Shown piece by piece: positions 46,898-59,552 of a DNA stretch of 64,000 bases. The notes below the pieces were generated by a model. That model ran no database searches. It was not told where the DNA came from and saw only the letters and a list, made by a program, of their open reading frames with translations. The translations under genes and the position numbers were made by a program. This DNA is from Rhizopus sp. PT2906 (taxonomy: Eukaryota; Mucoromycota; Mucoromycetes; Mucorales; Rhizopodaceae): contig JAMYHX010000012.1 of assembly GCA_025529335.1 (NCBI GenBank), forward strand, positions 176,236 through 240,235, in the 5' to 3' direction. Position 1 is the first letter of the stretch, and each line of letters begins with the position of its first letter.

Positions 46898-47165
46898 ACA
46901 GTCGCTCCATCGTCAATTGAACGGCTTTTGAAGGTAGCAGCCCGACTTTGTTTGACCCAAAAAAGAAAAAAATTGACTTGGCTGCTTTGTTCTCTACAAA
47001 AACGACCGTGAAAGTATATTTGACAAAGAAGGAAGAAAAGCAACAAATCAGCCATTAAGGAAAAGTTTGACTGATTTACAAAAGTATATCAAAAACCATA
47101 TTCAATCAGAACCTCCTGCTTCTTGTGATGCCATAAGAAGGAAGCTTCTTCCGAAATGGAGAGGT
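46898..47165 (+). repeat. dispersed repeat copy 2 (coding-like)
   Basis: This is the plus-strand counterpart of the repeat at 34985-35268. It starts CAGTCGCTCCATCGTCAATT and encodes LYKNDRESIFDKEGRKATNQ followed by LRKSLTDLQKYIKNHIQSEP. Homology stops just past GGAAGCTTCTTCCGAAATGG. Here no transposase fragment follows; the frame runs on for about 25 different codons. Confidence 0.75.
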
Positions 47166-49570
47166 CTATTCAATAAAATGTTTGTATTGTATCTCAGAGA
47201 AGATTTTCACGATCACAAAGCGGTATACAAGTTTATATCAAATTAAGAACACTGGATCACTTACCAAATATTTGTACGCCCAGTTATTAAGGAAGCGCAC
47301 TACAAGTGGTCGTGTTGAGCGTAAAATATTATACGCTGTATAAGGGGAGGATAGTGTAGTGGTGTAAAAATGCGTAATTGGCAAATACAGCTTTGCACCG
47401 ACATTATGTATGAAGCCTTTTTAGCGCACAATATTAACAATTATCAAAACAGATACTAGAGTTAATCAATGAGCTGAAGTCGAATGTCTTTTAAATCAAA
47501 GAATGTTCCTCAGGGTTATGGCCGTGCGTACAGTGTTGCCGGCGTCTTAAGTATAATAAGATAATTATTTGTAACAACAAATAATATACAGTCTTCTTCC
47601 ATCAAAACCCCCCTTTTTTCTCTTTTACGCACTCTATCTACATTTTTAAAGACGAACTATTGAAAGGGCTTTGTAATTGCTATTTGATCCAAAAGGAAAG
47701 CATAGCTCGGGTATAACACATATCATGAGTACCGCCATTTGGCACTGGTGGCACTGTATCACCTTTTTTATTGTTAAAAAAGGAGTAAAGAAATGGACAT
47801 GGCAGTGGCTCGATCTTGGCGCTTCGCCCAGTCTGTGCGAATTGCAACATGTGTACTTTTGCTTCTTTAGCGATTCTACAGCAAAGTAACTTTGTCTAAT
47901 CATCAGCTTTCCATGTCAAACTCTAAAGTATTGAATAAGGTTTTAAAAAATCGTTCGAGTAGCTTTATACAAGATTTTGTCGTGTTAATATAAAAAGTTG
48001 TTTACATTTAAAAAACAATAACGGAACACAAAAGGTTGATCAAATGACGAAAGACTTGTTACCTCAAAGCGGTCTTGTAAACTTCTTTTTAAACGATGTA
48101 AGGAATGAGTTGAAGGGTTTACACATGGATTTGCTTTATAATTAAAGAATTGTGGTCGTAGCAATAGTCGAAATTGCCCTCAAGTTTGTTTTTTGTCAAT
48201 TCTTTGTTAAATGGGTTCCTGGGAACAACTGTCATTTTATCGGCAATAGAAAACATCGGCCTTTCTTCTTGAAAGAGTAAATGACAGCATACAAGTGTAG
48301 ATGAAATTGTGAGTATTTAACTTTTACCTGCAGAGACAGTTATAAAGTAAATTCTAATACTTTTTTGTTCTATTTCTCTTTCTTTTTCTTTCTTTTTTAT
48401 TTCTTTCTTTTTTTTTGAGCGGAAAGCTCATTGAAATGGAAAGTTGTGCCACATTATAAAGGGGGGAGGGAATAAAAAGGGTTTATCTTTATTACTTGTA
48501 CCTTCGGAAACGAATTATTAGATAGCCAATTTCTAAATGTTTTGAGAAAACTTAGGGCAGTGTATAATTGGAGGCATCTTTTACTTCGTTATTAATTGTC
48601 TGCACAGTCTGATAGGTGTATTGAGTCTTGATCTTCTCGTCTTGCTTCCATTAGGGACTTGTCTGTGAACAAGAGATAAAAATACTTGAGCAAAGAGATT
48701 TTTTACCATATAGTAATTTAAGTTGAATTCACTGGTTTGCTCCATTTCATTCGTAAAGATAGACTTTCAAATAAGTACATATGCGTCATTATGTTGTTAA
48801 TAACGCTTACGAATTCGTACGATGGCTTTACGAACTCAGGTTTCCAAATGTCTTTAATGCTCGTTTTTATCGTTATAACGCGTTTTGTGTACTTGTGTAT
48901 AAAAAGATACTGTTAGAAAAAGAGCCTGAAGAAGTAAATCCAATAATAAAGATGTTGTTACTAAAGTATTCGTGAGCTTCTTAAAATGTGTATAGAAAAA
49001 AGAAGGAGTAAACTATTATATTCATTGGCCACATTGTCATAAGAAGACATTATCAGGACAGACTGAAAGGTGAAAAACTGACAATATTATCAATCTATCA
49101 AAGAAATAGATATATTGCAACTTACATAGTAAGGGAGTAAAGACATATGTCAGCTCTTAATGACAACATCAGAATTTTATACATTATGACAATGCTCACA
49201 GGATATATTAACGAGTCTCTTGAAGAATGTCTAATAATATAATCAAGGTCTTATTTGAGGGGCTGCAATGATATCAACATCCAAATATCTACTTGATCAA
49301 TCGACCGGAGATCTCTTGGTTCCCGTACACAAGGATATGTCTGTTTCCTTTCTTGAGGTACATAACAAATTCCCATATATGGTAAATGCGTGTATCACTT
49401 TCTCTTCTACAGTTTGCCGCCCTATACTTAGTATCACATGTACTAATGTCAACAAAGAAAAAAAAGGAGTTGTATTATGTTTATTTTTTATTATCGCTAA
49501 AAAAAAAGTTTAAAAAAGGTGCCCTTGTTGGCTTTTTCTTTATTTTCTTTTCTTTTTTTCACAAAACACA
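47166..49570. other. intergenic, no supported gene
   Basis: 2.4 kb of mainly AT-rich DNA. Two plus frames, at 47677-47889 (Trp- and His-rich) and 48781-48975 (VVNNAYEFVRWLYELRFPNV), are protein-like but short, single and without motifs, so they may be gene fragments. A TC-rich low-complexity tract lies at 48362-48417. Confidence 0.45.
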
Positions 49571-52204
49571 ATGTCTGTTATAGTAACTAGATCCTGCGAT
49601 ATAATTCGCCATGGTAACCATTTTTCTTTGACATCACTACTGTCATTATTTATTCCTTTTTTTTTTTTTTATTAGACGCAAACCATGAGGCTATCGTTGA
49701 CATAAAACGAAAGAAAATTCCTCGATTAGGCCCATTTTTATTATTAAAGACATTAGGTGTAGGCGAGTTTGGTAAAGTAAAGATGGGAAAACATATAGAA
49801 ACAGATCAAAAGGTTTATTTCAATCATGTCCAATATCATCACATGGGGTTTTAACTCGAGTCTTTTTAGGTAGCTGTCAAACTTGTAAGAAAAGACCACA
49901 TCGATTCCTCGAGCCAATTAGAAAAGATACGCATGGAAATTGAAATATTAAGAGTAAATAAGGCAACAGATGAAATAGAGAGACCTGTAGTTCTGACGTA
50001 CTTTATGTATAGACTTTGAATCATCCATACATAGTCAAGTTATTAACTGTAAATGAGACTGATGCCTGCATAGGCATAGTTTTGGAATATGCTGAAGGTA
50101 CCCGTCATTCTATCCAGGGGAAGACGTCATTCAATTATTAATTGCACGTTGTTATATAGGTGGCGAATTATTTGAGTATATTTATAGACAAAAGTATCTG
50201 CAGGAAGCTGAAGCATGTCGACTTTTTGCTCAATTGATAAGCAGTATTTACTACATGCATGAGAAGAACATCGTTCATCGTGATTTAAAGCTAGTAAATG
50301 CTCTTTTGTGCTCTTTTTGCCTGCATTCACTTACTTTTAAACATTATAGGAAAATATATTACTAGATGCTCAAGGCAATCTTATTGTTACAGATTTTGGA
50401 TTCGCCAACCAGTTCTCGCCAATTACAGGTGATTTGATGTCCACATCTTGTGGTTCTCCTTGCTATGCTGCCCCTGAACTTGTCATGACAGGAAATTTAT
50501 ACTCGGGAAGAGCAACAGATATCTGGTCTAGTGGCGTCATTCTTTATGCCATGCTGTGTGGTTATCTGCCATTTGATGATGATATCAAGAATCCAAATGA
50601 TAACGTTGGTCGCCTTTATCGATACATCATGGTCAACAAACCCAAGTATCCTCATCGTCTATCTGATGACGCCAAGGATATAATTGGAAAAATGCTCGTG
50701 CCAGATCCAAGCAAGCGATCTAAAATTGAAGAAATCATGGCGCATCCTTGGTTATACGAATACGCCGATCTATTCTCTAAATCAATAGAAGAGCTCGAGA
50801 TGGAAGCTCAATTGGTCAAGCAAATACTCTTGAGACATACCTTGTCTCCTGAACCTAGTCATGGCAATAGCGAATACTGCTCAAGTTGCTGCGAGAGTAG
50901 AGTATCAGACATTAGCTCTTCATCTTCTTCTCTTGCGTCGTCTTCTTACTCATATAAAGCCAAAAATGAAATTGGCATTGGAACTATTCAAGAACCTACA
51001 GAAAAAGTCAATATTGAAGATCCTATAAAAGATGATCTGCAGGAGGAAGAACAGCTATCGCAGCAGCAAAAAGACCAAGTTATAGACAGCAGCGATGATG
51101 GCCATGTTATATCTCAGACATCGAGTAAAAAGGAATCCGAGCCTATAGAAATAGTAGAGGAATACCAAATAAAACAAGAAGATGAGATAGAAGATGAAAT
51201 CATACCGATAGCTCCAATTCGTCATGATAACAACTCAGTACATGCGATACAAGTGCTTCCTACAAACGATCAGACAGGAGTAACAACACCTTATGTAGAA
51301 TCTGAGAATTTAAACGTACAGAAACAGTCGCCACTAAATAAAACAAGCAACACCAATGTCAAATCAAGTGTACAAGTAGAACAAACAAACAATAAACCAA
51401 ATCCAGGAAATACATCGCTTAGAGCAAAATTTTTCTCAAGTGTGCGTATCCGTCCTCAAAAGCAGTCGAAAACCACCAAACAAGACAAGAAAAACGATGT
51501 GAACAAAGAAAAGACGATCAAACCAAAGAATAAACGAAATTCATGGCAAGCGCTTATGCATCATGATCATTCTATTGAGGTTCCTGCACCAACCCCACAA
51601 CAAACAAAAAGCACTGGCTTCATATCCTGGCTGAAGAATAAGGCTCATCATAAGAACAGTAAGTTTTTATTAATTGAAGTTGATTTTTATTAATCTTATT
51701 TTATAAGAACATTGCGACACTTCAAGAGATGTGAGTTCCTCACTTATACCTAATTACTCAGGCTCTTTCTCTAGCAAGAGTGTCACACCGTCTACTTTCA
51801 CGGATCTAAGAGTATATACAGGCGCATTGAATCAATCAGCGCTTACCTCCAAGTCACCAATGGAGGCGTTGCTAGAGATTACAAAAATATTGGTAATCTT
51901 GGGTATTGACGTAGAAAATGACGGAGGATACAAGTTGATGTGCACCAGACGAGCATCAAGTAGTGCAGCCATCTATGGTCACTCAGAGATTGATTCAGGG
52001 GAACAAGTCCAATTCGTCATCGAAATCTGTAGTCTTAAAGATGTATTTGGTCTGTTTTGTATAGATATCCAGCCTTTGAACAGCGATAATGTGTATCAAT
52101 TTATTGGACAAAAGTTATTAGATCTACTGCATCTGGGAGGAACTATGAAGGGTGCAGGATATCATGAAGCTATTCTTCAATACAATGCCTCCAACTCCAA
52201 ATGA
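49571..52204 (+). CDS. KIN4: Kin4/Frk1-like protein kinase with C-terminal KA1-like domain
   Basis: It is a CAMK/SNF1-related kinase; yeast Kin4 is a spindle-position checkpoint kinase. Seven exons: 49571-49613, 49676-49812, 49870-49953, 50013-50097, 50160-50293, 50350-51658 and 51708-52204 (762 aa). Kinase motifs run in order: LGVGEFGKVKMG, VAVKLVRK, HRDLKLENILL (split by an intron), DFGFANQFSP, and TSCGSPCYAAPELVMTG. The insert-containing GYLPFDDDIKNPNDNVG segment closely resembles Kin4. A long Ser/Glu/Lys-rich linker follows. The last exon encodes a beta-rich C-terminal domain (VQFVIEICSLKDVFGLFCID, then a helix FIGQKLLDLLHLGG) that has the shape of a KA1/AMPK-C domain. The start is the first ATG after a T/C-rich leader. 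Kin4 rather than another SNF1-related subgroup is a moderate-confidence call. Confidence 0.85.
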
Positions 52205-53487
52205 TGATTATTTTAAGTTTTGGGAATAAAAAGAGTTGTGTATAGTTTGGTTTAAATATCTGAAATTTCATCACATTCAAAAGCTTTGAATATCTTTGTA
52301 ATGAAGTAAATCATCAAAATAAATTCAGGTAACTGCTTCATTACAATAGCATTTTACTTGAATCCCATATATATTGGAAGCTGTATTTCCCATCAACTAA
52401 TCTAAAACTATTTTATCATACTCTTCACTAGAGCTAACTGGACAAACGCTGTTTGATACTTTTTTGAGGCACATTAGGAGTCTTTTTTCACTGCACTCAA
52501 TGGTTTGCTGGGTAAAGGCGATTTTTATCAGTGTGCGAATAATTTGTGAATAAAGTGTAAACAGACGTAACTGATACGAAACTAGTCATTTTAGAACAAT
52601 GCCAAAAAAAAAGCGATGATAGAGCTTTACTAGATGATGACAAACTATCTTATGAGGTTATTCATGTCATTATTACTTTAAATAGCTTTATTCCAAGCCC
52701 CTCTTTAGCCTCTCTCACATCAGGATATTGAAGACTGGGCGTTTACTGATACTAAACAGAGAGCCTCTTTATGAATTTATGTGAAACATGTACGTTAAAA
52801 CGATAACTTTCCCATGGCATGACAAACTATATTTTTAACCGGTATAGTTTTCTGTATTTTCTTTTTTTTTAACATTCTGGCAAAATAATTAAGAGAGTAG
52901 CTAATTGTATAAAGGCATAAACAGTTCAAAGCAGTCCTTTTCTTAGATGAGTACATAATTGACATTTCTTTTTCCCTTTTTTACATATGTTTGCGTGATG
53001 TGATGTTGACATACCATCGAAGGGTATTTATTCCGAGGATAAGGGACCAAGGATATCGTCTCTGAAAGCTATCCGCGGAATTGATTCTCCTCTTCCATGT
53101 GCCTAGTGCTCGTATCAAATACGGACTAAGCTGTGCAACACCACGGACGCGGCTAGATTCCATTATTTCAAAAGGTGACACTGGTGTAATTATTGGCATG
53201 ACAATGGCCAACCATGTCTGGCAGATCAAGAAATTGGCATGATATTAAAATAACTTAAAGTTAAGCTTAGAATCCAATATACTAACAGAAATAAAAGAGG
53301 GAGAAGAATAGCAAGGGGAATGGTGTCATATCCATATGGAAAGTTGAAGGTTATTTGATAACTCGTTTGCGGCAGTTAAAATATGCTTTATTTAGCAACT
53401 TTCTATTTTTTTTGAAAATCCTCGCTTATAAAAAAAGTAACAGAGAAAAGATATCAATTCTTTTTTCATAATCCCCTCCTTTCCTTC
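52205..53487. other. intergenic
   Basis: 1.3 kb with no supported gene. A minus frame at 52981-53229 (PFEIMESSRVRGVAQLSPYL) looks protein-like but is isolated, so it may be a fragment of a mobile ORF. The 80 nt before the next ATG include AT-rich and T/C-rich leader sequence. Confidence 0.45.
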
Positions 53488-56159
53488 ATGTCAGCATCTG
53501 TTGTCAAGCAAAGTGTTGCCAATAAAGATATTCAGCCAAGACAAAAGAGATTCAAAGTAGGAAAAGCATGCTTTACTTGTCGAGAGAAGAAGATCAAGGT
53601 GGGATTAAGATAAATGTAATTCTCCTAGGGATTTAACAATAATAAATTTCCATTAGTGTGATGGAGTTCAGCCTTGTATGCAGGTAAAGTAAAAGAAAAA
53701 GATACGGAGGATGATATTAACTTTATATATGTTGAATAGTGTAAAGGTAAAGTGGACAAACTATAGAATCAATCTGTATCAGAATAGTAATAATAATAAT
53801 AATATAATAATTAAATTACACAGCAAGAAAACGGCCTTGCACATTTTCCAAAGATGGAATGCTAGATAATAGTGACCATATTGCAGACGAAGAAGAAAAG
53901 AGTGACCATGTTAAGAAAAAGATAAAGACAAAGAATAGCAACAGCAATCATAGCAATCATAGTAACGATAGCAACCTTAGCCATGGCAACAGCAGAAGCA
54001 GTAATGCGAGCACCAGTACCAGCAGCAGTAGTAGTAACAGTAGTGTTAGTAGAAGGAAAGGCAGCAGTGATGATAATAATAACCCTATCGATAATCCAAC
54101 AGAGAAACAAAAGACAGTTGACATATTAGATAAATTAGCCAACCTGCTACCAGGTGAAGGGAAAGAAGGAAAATGGGAGATTGATGATGGCCATTTGAAA
54201 TTAAGAGGACATTATTTTTGTTGTAATAACCCTGCAGAAACAACTCATGATAGAATAGAGATGCCAGATAGAACAGTACAGAAAGAATTAATCAGCTTGT
54301 ATTTTAATCATGGATATTCTGTATTCCCTATTCTTCCAAGGAAACTGTTTTTGAAACAGTTTGAGATGGAAACAGATCAAGAGCTGATGCAGCCATTATT
54401 ATTGTTTGTCCTATTTGCATTTGGAGCACAGTATAAAGGAAAAAATAGTACACAGACTGCAGACATCTATTTTAAGCAAGCAAAGCAGTTATTGGACAAG
54501 GCATTAAACTATCCACGGCCAAGTACAATCATTGCATTAGCCCTGATGAGCTTATATGATGGAAACTTTTTTGATAGCAGAAAAAAGATATACAGCTCAA
54601 TCGCATTTCAAATGTGCTTTGATCTAAACCTGATGAAGGATTACAGTGGAGATTATATTATCGAAGAGGAAAACAACATTGAGATACTTGAATTAAGGAA
54701 AAGAATCTGCTGGGGATGTTACTACCTGGACAAGATAATACATATTCAATCAGGCCAACCTTGGATGATTCGATCAAAAGACATTGAATTGGATATGCCA
54801 CTGCTACAGCCAGGGGATGATATCACTGAACATGAAATACTCGAGGTATTTGTCTCTAGTATGAAATTGATGCAGATTGGTGAAAGGCTGATACAGAATG
54901 ATCAACATATTATTATTGATAATATACATAATGAACTATTGCATTATCTAAGATCATTACCACCTCACTTACAATGGACGACTACTCAATCTATTATACC
55001 ACCTATCCCACCACCTCATTCACCAAGAAACTCAATGGTCTGTCAATTGCATATACTTTATAACTTGATTGAATTGATCATATTGAAGCCTTATTCAACG
55101 AGCTACAAACAGAGAATTATCACGGTCTCAACCAATCTGATAAGGCTCATCACACTGTTAACAGAGAAGCCAAAATGGATTTTGAATTATCATTTTATAC
55201 TATCCACCTTGATTGAATCCATCAAAATTCAGTTAAAATACTCTGCTTGTGAAGTATTGACGATTGCAAGGCATTCGAGGTATATGTTTCAGCAATCCAT
55301 TCAGTTACTACAATTATTTCTGTATGCAAGGAATAGTTTATATGCCACTATTAATGAGTTTGCTACCAAGTTGGATGCACTCTTACTCTCCACCAATGCC
55401 AATAATCTCAATCAACATCCATTACAGCAACAACAACAACATCATCATCATCAGCAACAGCAAAGTCAGCAAGACATTTATGATTTATTAAATCCATTTA
55501 TATTACATGATAATAATACGCCATGGTCTATTGATTTCTCAACTATCAAGACCAAATCCTATACGACCCCTTCTGTTACTGCACCATCTTTTACTCCGCA
55601 TCATGATCACTTATTCCATACCTCTTGGAGAGCCGCAATGACCATTCCTGATAGAATTCATTACCCATTTGCAAAACTTCATCTCGACTTTAAGCCTACT
55701 GCCACTACGCCTACAACAACAACAACAACAACAACAACACCACCACCACCGCCTCCAAATAGTAATAATACTAACAGTAGCAATACTAATAATAATAATA
55801 ATAACTATGCCCAACATCATGACCTATCCACAGATCAACTTGCTGCTCTGGTTGCTCAAATACAAGAATCAAGCGAAAAAGATAATGGCAGCTCAGCTAG
55901 CAATACCAGTACTCCCAATAACGATGATTTATTGTTCACTCTACTGTCTGACACACGTCAAAAAGATCATCACCCACATAGACAATCATTTTCTCATCCT
56001 TACATGAACGTTGGTCTTGGCATCTATGCTTCTGCTCATCAGCACCATAATGATGTCATTCGCCAACATATGCCTGATTCTTCAACTAGACCTGTCTTGC
56101 TAAGTCATCAAGGTCAAGCCATTGTAACAAATACAAATGATAATAAAAATAAGTGTTGA
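53488..56159 (+). CDS. Zn2Cys6 fungal transcription factor with 7-nt microexon
   Basis: Exons: 53488-53598, 53657-53683 (27 nt), 53740-53746 (7 nt), 53824-56159 (826 aa, exact frame). The zinc cluster emerges only after joining all four: C-FT-C-REKKIK-C, DGVQP-C-MQ-C-K, ARKRP-C, i.e. Cx2Cx6Cx5Cx2Cx6C at residues about 29-53. A Ser/Asn-repeat linker (AGC/AAC-rich DNA, 53935-54075) follows. The fungal_trans regulatory domain starts near residue 150 (KELISLYFNHGYSVFPILPR, and later KRICWGCYYLDKIIHIQSGQ). The C-terminus has Gln/His, Thr, Pro and Asn runs. It is a presumptive DNA-binding regulator recognising CGG-type sites; target pathway unknown. Its stop lies only 34 bp before the ATG of the next gene. 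Confidence 0.92.
53740..53746 (+). other. 7-nt microexon (TGTAAAG) carrying a zinc-cluster cysteine
   Basis: It is bounded by TTGAATAG and GTAAAG. TGT is the fifth cysteine of the Zn2Cys6 motif. Omitting the exon deletes that cysteine and shifts frame to a TAG 14 codons later. Confidence 0.88.
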
Positions 56160-56193
56160 ATTATTTTCTTTTTCTTTTTTGTATCTTTCTGTT

Positions 56194-57166
56194 ATGCTAA
56201 GGAACAGTCTTCATGGTGTATTTTCTGTATATAAGCCAAAGGGCTGGTATTCGAGAGAAGCAACAAATTATGTTCAACATGCCTTATCCAATGAGATTCT
56301 TGGTCGAGAGAAAAGTAATACGCGATTCAAAAGAAAAGAATTGATCAAGATTGGTCATGGAGGAACACTGGTAAATTTGATTCTTTTTCCCTTTTTCTTT
56401 ATTAATCATGTATAGGATCCAATTGCAGAAGGTGTCTTGGGTAAATTTGTGTTTTATTTTGACTAATAAAACCTAACAGACTTCTTTCTAGTTCTGGGTA
56501 TTGGAAATGGGTGTAAGGAATTAACCAAGTATCTAGAAGGAAGCAAGGTAAGAAAAAAAAAAAAAAAGAGGATGTTTTGTTTATATCATTACAAAAAAGG
56601 AATATATTGTTACAGCTAGACTAGGTCAAGCAACAGATACATACGATGTAGATGGAAAGATAGTCAAGGAAGGCAGGATTGATCATTTGACATCGAGCTT
56701 AGTTAAGGAGACATTGTCTACATTCAAGGGCCAGATCACACAAGTTCCACCCATGTAATTCGACGGAGAGTATTCAATATGCACATAGACTCATCATAAT
56801 GATAGATATTCTGCATTAAAAATGAATGGGAAGAGGCTATATGACTATGCGAGAGAAAACATACCATTGCCGGAAGAAATTAAGCCACGAGTAGCATTTG
56901 TAAAGGACATTGAGTTGCTGAATTATGAAAATGATACCTGTGTATTTAGAGTTGAATGTGGAGGAGGAACTTATATGAGAAGTATAGTCCATGATATGGC
57001 AATCGCAATGGGGACCTTTGGACATATGACAGCATTGAAGAGGACAAAACAAGGATTGTTCACTCTAGATGATACATTGCCATTAGACTGGGAGAGCATA
57101 TCTCTAGCAAACGTGAAGAGTAAAATAGAAGAAAAGCAACAAATAGTTAACCTACCGAAGCCTTGA
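56194..57166 (+). CDS. PUS4: tRNA pseudouridine-55 synthase (Pus4/TruB)
   Basis: It isomerises U55 to pseudouridine in the tRNA T-loop (nucleus and mitochondria in yeast). Five exons: 56194-56370, 56416-56440 (25 nt), 56492-56547, 56600-56754 and 56806-57166 (257 aa). Motif I reads GVFSVYKPKGWYSREATN, the catalytic motif IKIGHGGTLDPIAEGVL carries the aspartate (split from GTL by an intron), then EYIVTARLGQATDTYD, PPIYSALKMNG and the RNA-binding CGGGTYMRSIVHDMA. It lies 34 bp behind the Zn2Cys6 factor, so its promoter must overlap that gene's 3' end. The protein is short for a Pus4 but includes all catalytic motifs. Certain as to family. Confidence 0.94.
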
Positions 57167-57205
57167 TGTTTAAATGAAAAAGATATTTTGTCAAAGTGTC
57201 ATTGT

Positions 57206-57512
57206 TTATTTATTATCTCTTTCTTCTAACGCACGTAACAGCATTTTAATTCTGTATTCTGCTTTATCATTGGCTGTCTTAAGTTCTTGTATTTCTTTTT
57301 TTAAGCTTTGAACCTCTGCTTCATTGCTGGTACTATTGTTACTATTTTGTTCTATTGACAGTTTAGCACCAATACAATCTAATGTCATTGCACTCACCAT
57401 TTGTATTTTTATTGTTGACCATTCGTTTCAATTGTTCTACTTGTGTTTGAAGAGCCTTAATAGCTACGTCAACTGGAGTATTGCTTAGATAATGTTCCTC
57501 TTCTAAAGTCAT
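57206..57512 (-). CDS. small coiled-coil protein (86 aa)
   Basis: Two exons, 57512-57398 and 57351-57206, are joined across a GTGAGT...AATAG intron. The protein starts MTLEEEHYLSNTPVDVAIKA. It has two heptad-type helices (LQTQVEQLKRMV and VQSLKKEIQELKTANDKAEY) separated by an Asn/Ser linker, with a conserved-looking YRIKMLLRALEERD end. Its length and second helix resemble small Gly-free coiled-coil proteins such as bub/Slx9-like or dynein/kinesin light partners, but none is convincing. It converges on Pus4 with a 39-bp gap between stop codons. Confidence 0.65.
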
Positions 57513-58185
57513 TCTTATTGTTGAAAGGAAAAAAAAAAAAAAAAAAGTAATCAGCTTGACTTGATATTAAAACTCATCAAAAAGATAGTGACAGGTCAGC
57601 CTACCGGGTTCATGAAAGTAGACCTGACCAATACAAGAAAAATGAAGTGTATAGTATTGAAGAAAGAAAAACAGGCTCTAAAAGCCACAAGAAGAGACAG
57701 GTTCATGATATAAGCAAAGCATCGCTCGTCTTGGAGAGATCAGCATGGCTTAGGATACTTAACACTTTATAAAAGATAATACTTATCTCTGAAATTAATG
57801 AGGTCATCGGAATAGAAAAGGAAGGGTCAAGTGCTGTGATCTTTTTTAATCTTCAGAGCGTAAGTCTACTATTATAAAAGTAGATTGTTCTTCTCGAAGG
57901 CTCCAGATATGCCAATCGCTATTACTTGATACATCTCTAATTATGGAACACTGAGAAATACTATCACAATCTTTTGTACTGCTTTTCTAAACTCTGCATT
58001 CACTGACTTTACATTAGCATAAGTCAATGCTTATTAAAAGGTGTTGTATGTTTCCCCTTTTTGAATATGCGGGGTGCATAAACGTCAATTGTGAGAAACA
58101 GATTGAAATTTCTCACGAATCCCTGCTGCATTTCAAATGAACCTCTTTCGCTCTTTTTTCTCTCTCTTTTTTCTTTATTTAAACC
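57513..58185. promoter_or_regulatory. divergent promoter region (coiled-coil / PCD)
   Basis: An A-run (57530-57546) lies just upstream of the minus-strand gene. A C/T-rich leader (TCTTTCGCTC, TTTTTTCTCTCTC) precedes the PCD start. No further gene. Confidence 0.45.
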
Positions 58186-58530
58186 ATGGCTGTTGTCAAA
58201 CTCACTCAAGAAGAAAGAGATACCCTTTTATCACCTTTGCTTTCCTCTGGCTGGAAACTCGTTGACAACAGAGATGCTATCATCAAAGAGTACACCTTTA
58301 CTGACTTTAATCAAGCCTTTGGGTTTATGACACGTGTAGCCTTGAAAGCTGACAAGATGGATCATCATCCGGAGTGGTTTAACGTAAGTGGGTCTATTAA
58401 AACATTACATTTAGCTCACCTATTTTTGTAGGTTTATAACCGCGTCCAAGTCACTTTGAGTACACATGACTGTCAAGGTTTATCCAAGCGAGATATCGAA
58501 CTCGCCAAGTTTTGTGATGAAGCTAAATAA
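58186..58530 (+). CDS. PCBD1: pterin-4a-carbinolamine dehydratase (PCD/DCoH)
   Basis: It dehydrates 4a-hydroxytetrahydropterin in recycling of tetrahydrobiopterin-type cofactors, and also fits the phhB/DCoH fold. Two exons, 58186-58383 and 58432-58530 (98 aa). The signature DKMDHHPEWFN|VYNRVQVTLSTHD contains the catalytic His-His-Pro and the third His in STHD, spanning the single intron. The N-terminal part (GWKLVDNRDAIIKEYTFTDF) matches the beta-sheet of the family, and the length is typical. Whether a pterin-dependent aromatic hydroxylase occurs nearby is not shown by the window. Confidence 0.95.
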
Positions 58531-59552
58531 GAAGATATTATGTAAACAATAAAGGAAAGAGCATACTGTAGGTCTCTTTTTGTAAGAAGATATAATCATG
58601 TGTATTCATGGTACAATAACCATTTAGTCGCATCAGGGCTCATGATGTTGTATCTCTTCTGCAGACTGTTTCTTCTCACATTCGATAGCATTGCAGGAGT
58701 ATAGAGTAGTCAAGGCTCTGAGGCATTCTGCAAAGATCACTTAACGAGATATATCAGTTTGTTTAGTCATAGCAAGCATTCTCTTTTTTTTTTTTTTTCT
58801 TAGGAGTCTTGCTTAGGTGTAAGATCTTTTTCTGAATTAAAGAGAGAAACTTGGCGTATCTTTTTGTTCTTTTGATCTTAAAGCACAATTAGCGCGTCTT
58901 TATTTAAATCATTATTCACTGTTTTAATTTGTCTAATAGTTTTGAAAGGCTTTATTGAGTAAGGACAAGTTAGAGTGTCCACTCAATGCAAACTGCGTCT
59001 TAGAATAAATAATTTGGTTCAGGAACTGAGATAGTACGGTATAAATTGTGTGGGCTTTTTATCTTACATAGCACTTTGTGCCATATGTGATTTGCAGTTA
59101 GGGTACTTAAAAGCTCCTTAAGGGTACAAGAGTAAAAAAAAGAAAAGAAGATCATAATAAAAGAAAAGATAAAAGAGATTATTGTATAGATAACCAGTCA
59201 GCTAATTGCTAACTATAAGTAAAGTGTTTATTGGGATGCTGTTTGCGTTGGTATAGGTGGTCTAAACGGTGTTTCTAATTGGACAATAGAAGGACAGTAT
59301 AAAAATCACTAAAATATATACTGGAATTAGAAAAAAAAAACATGCAAGTTACACAAGCATTTTGCCGCACATTTACCGCACAAACGCCGGAGTAATAAAG
59401 AAAAGGATTGCTTTTTTCTTTACCACCTGTACCGGACCGAACATGCGACGCATGCACGAGCACACATGCTTTATATTGCCACCGTCGTACCTTGATCCCG
59501 TTTTACTCCCTCTTTTTTTTTTTTTCTTATTTTCTTATATTCATAATATATA
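58531..59552. other. intergenic, left flank of the transposon
   Basis: 1.0 kb with no supported gene; T-runs at 58784-58798 and 59513-59524. A GC-richer patch (59365-59505) contains ACGCATGC-like words. Confidence 0.5.

Noticed and set aside
55611..55820. Minus-strand frame with a long cysteine run
   Set aside because: It is the complement of a CAA/ACA triplet repeat in the transcription factor.
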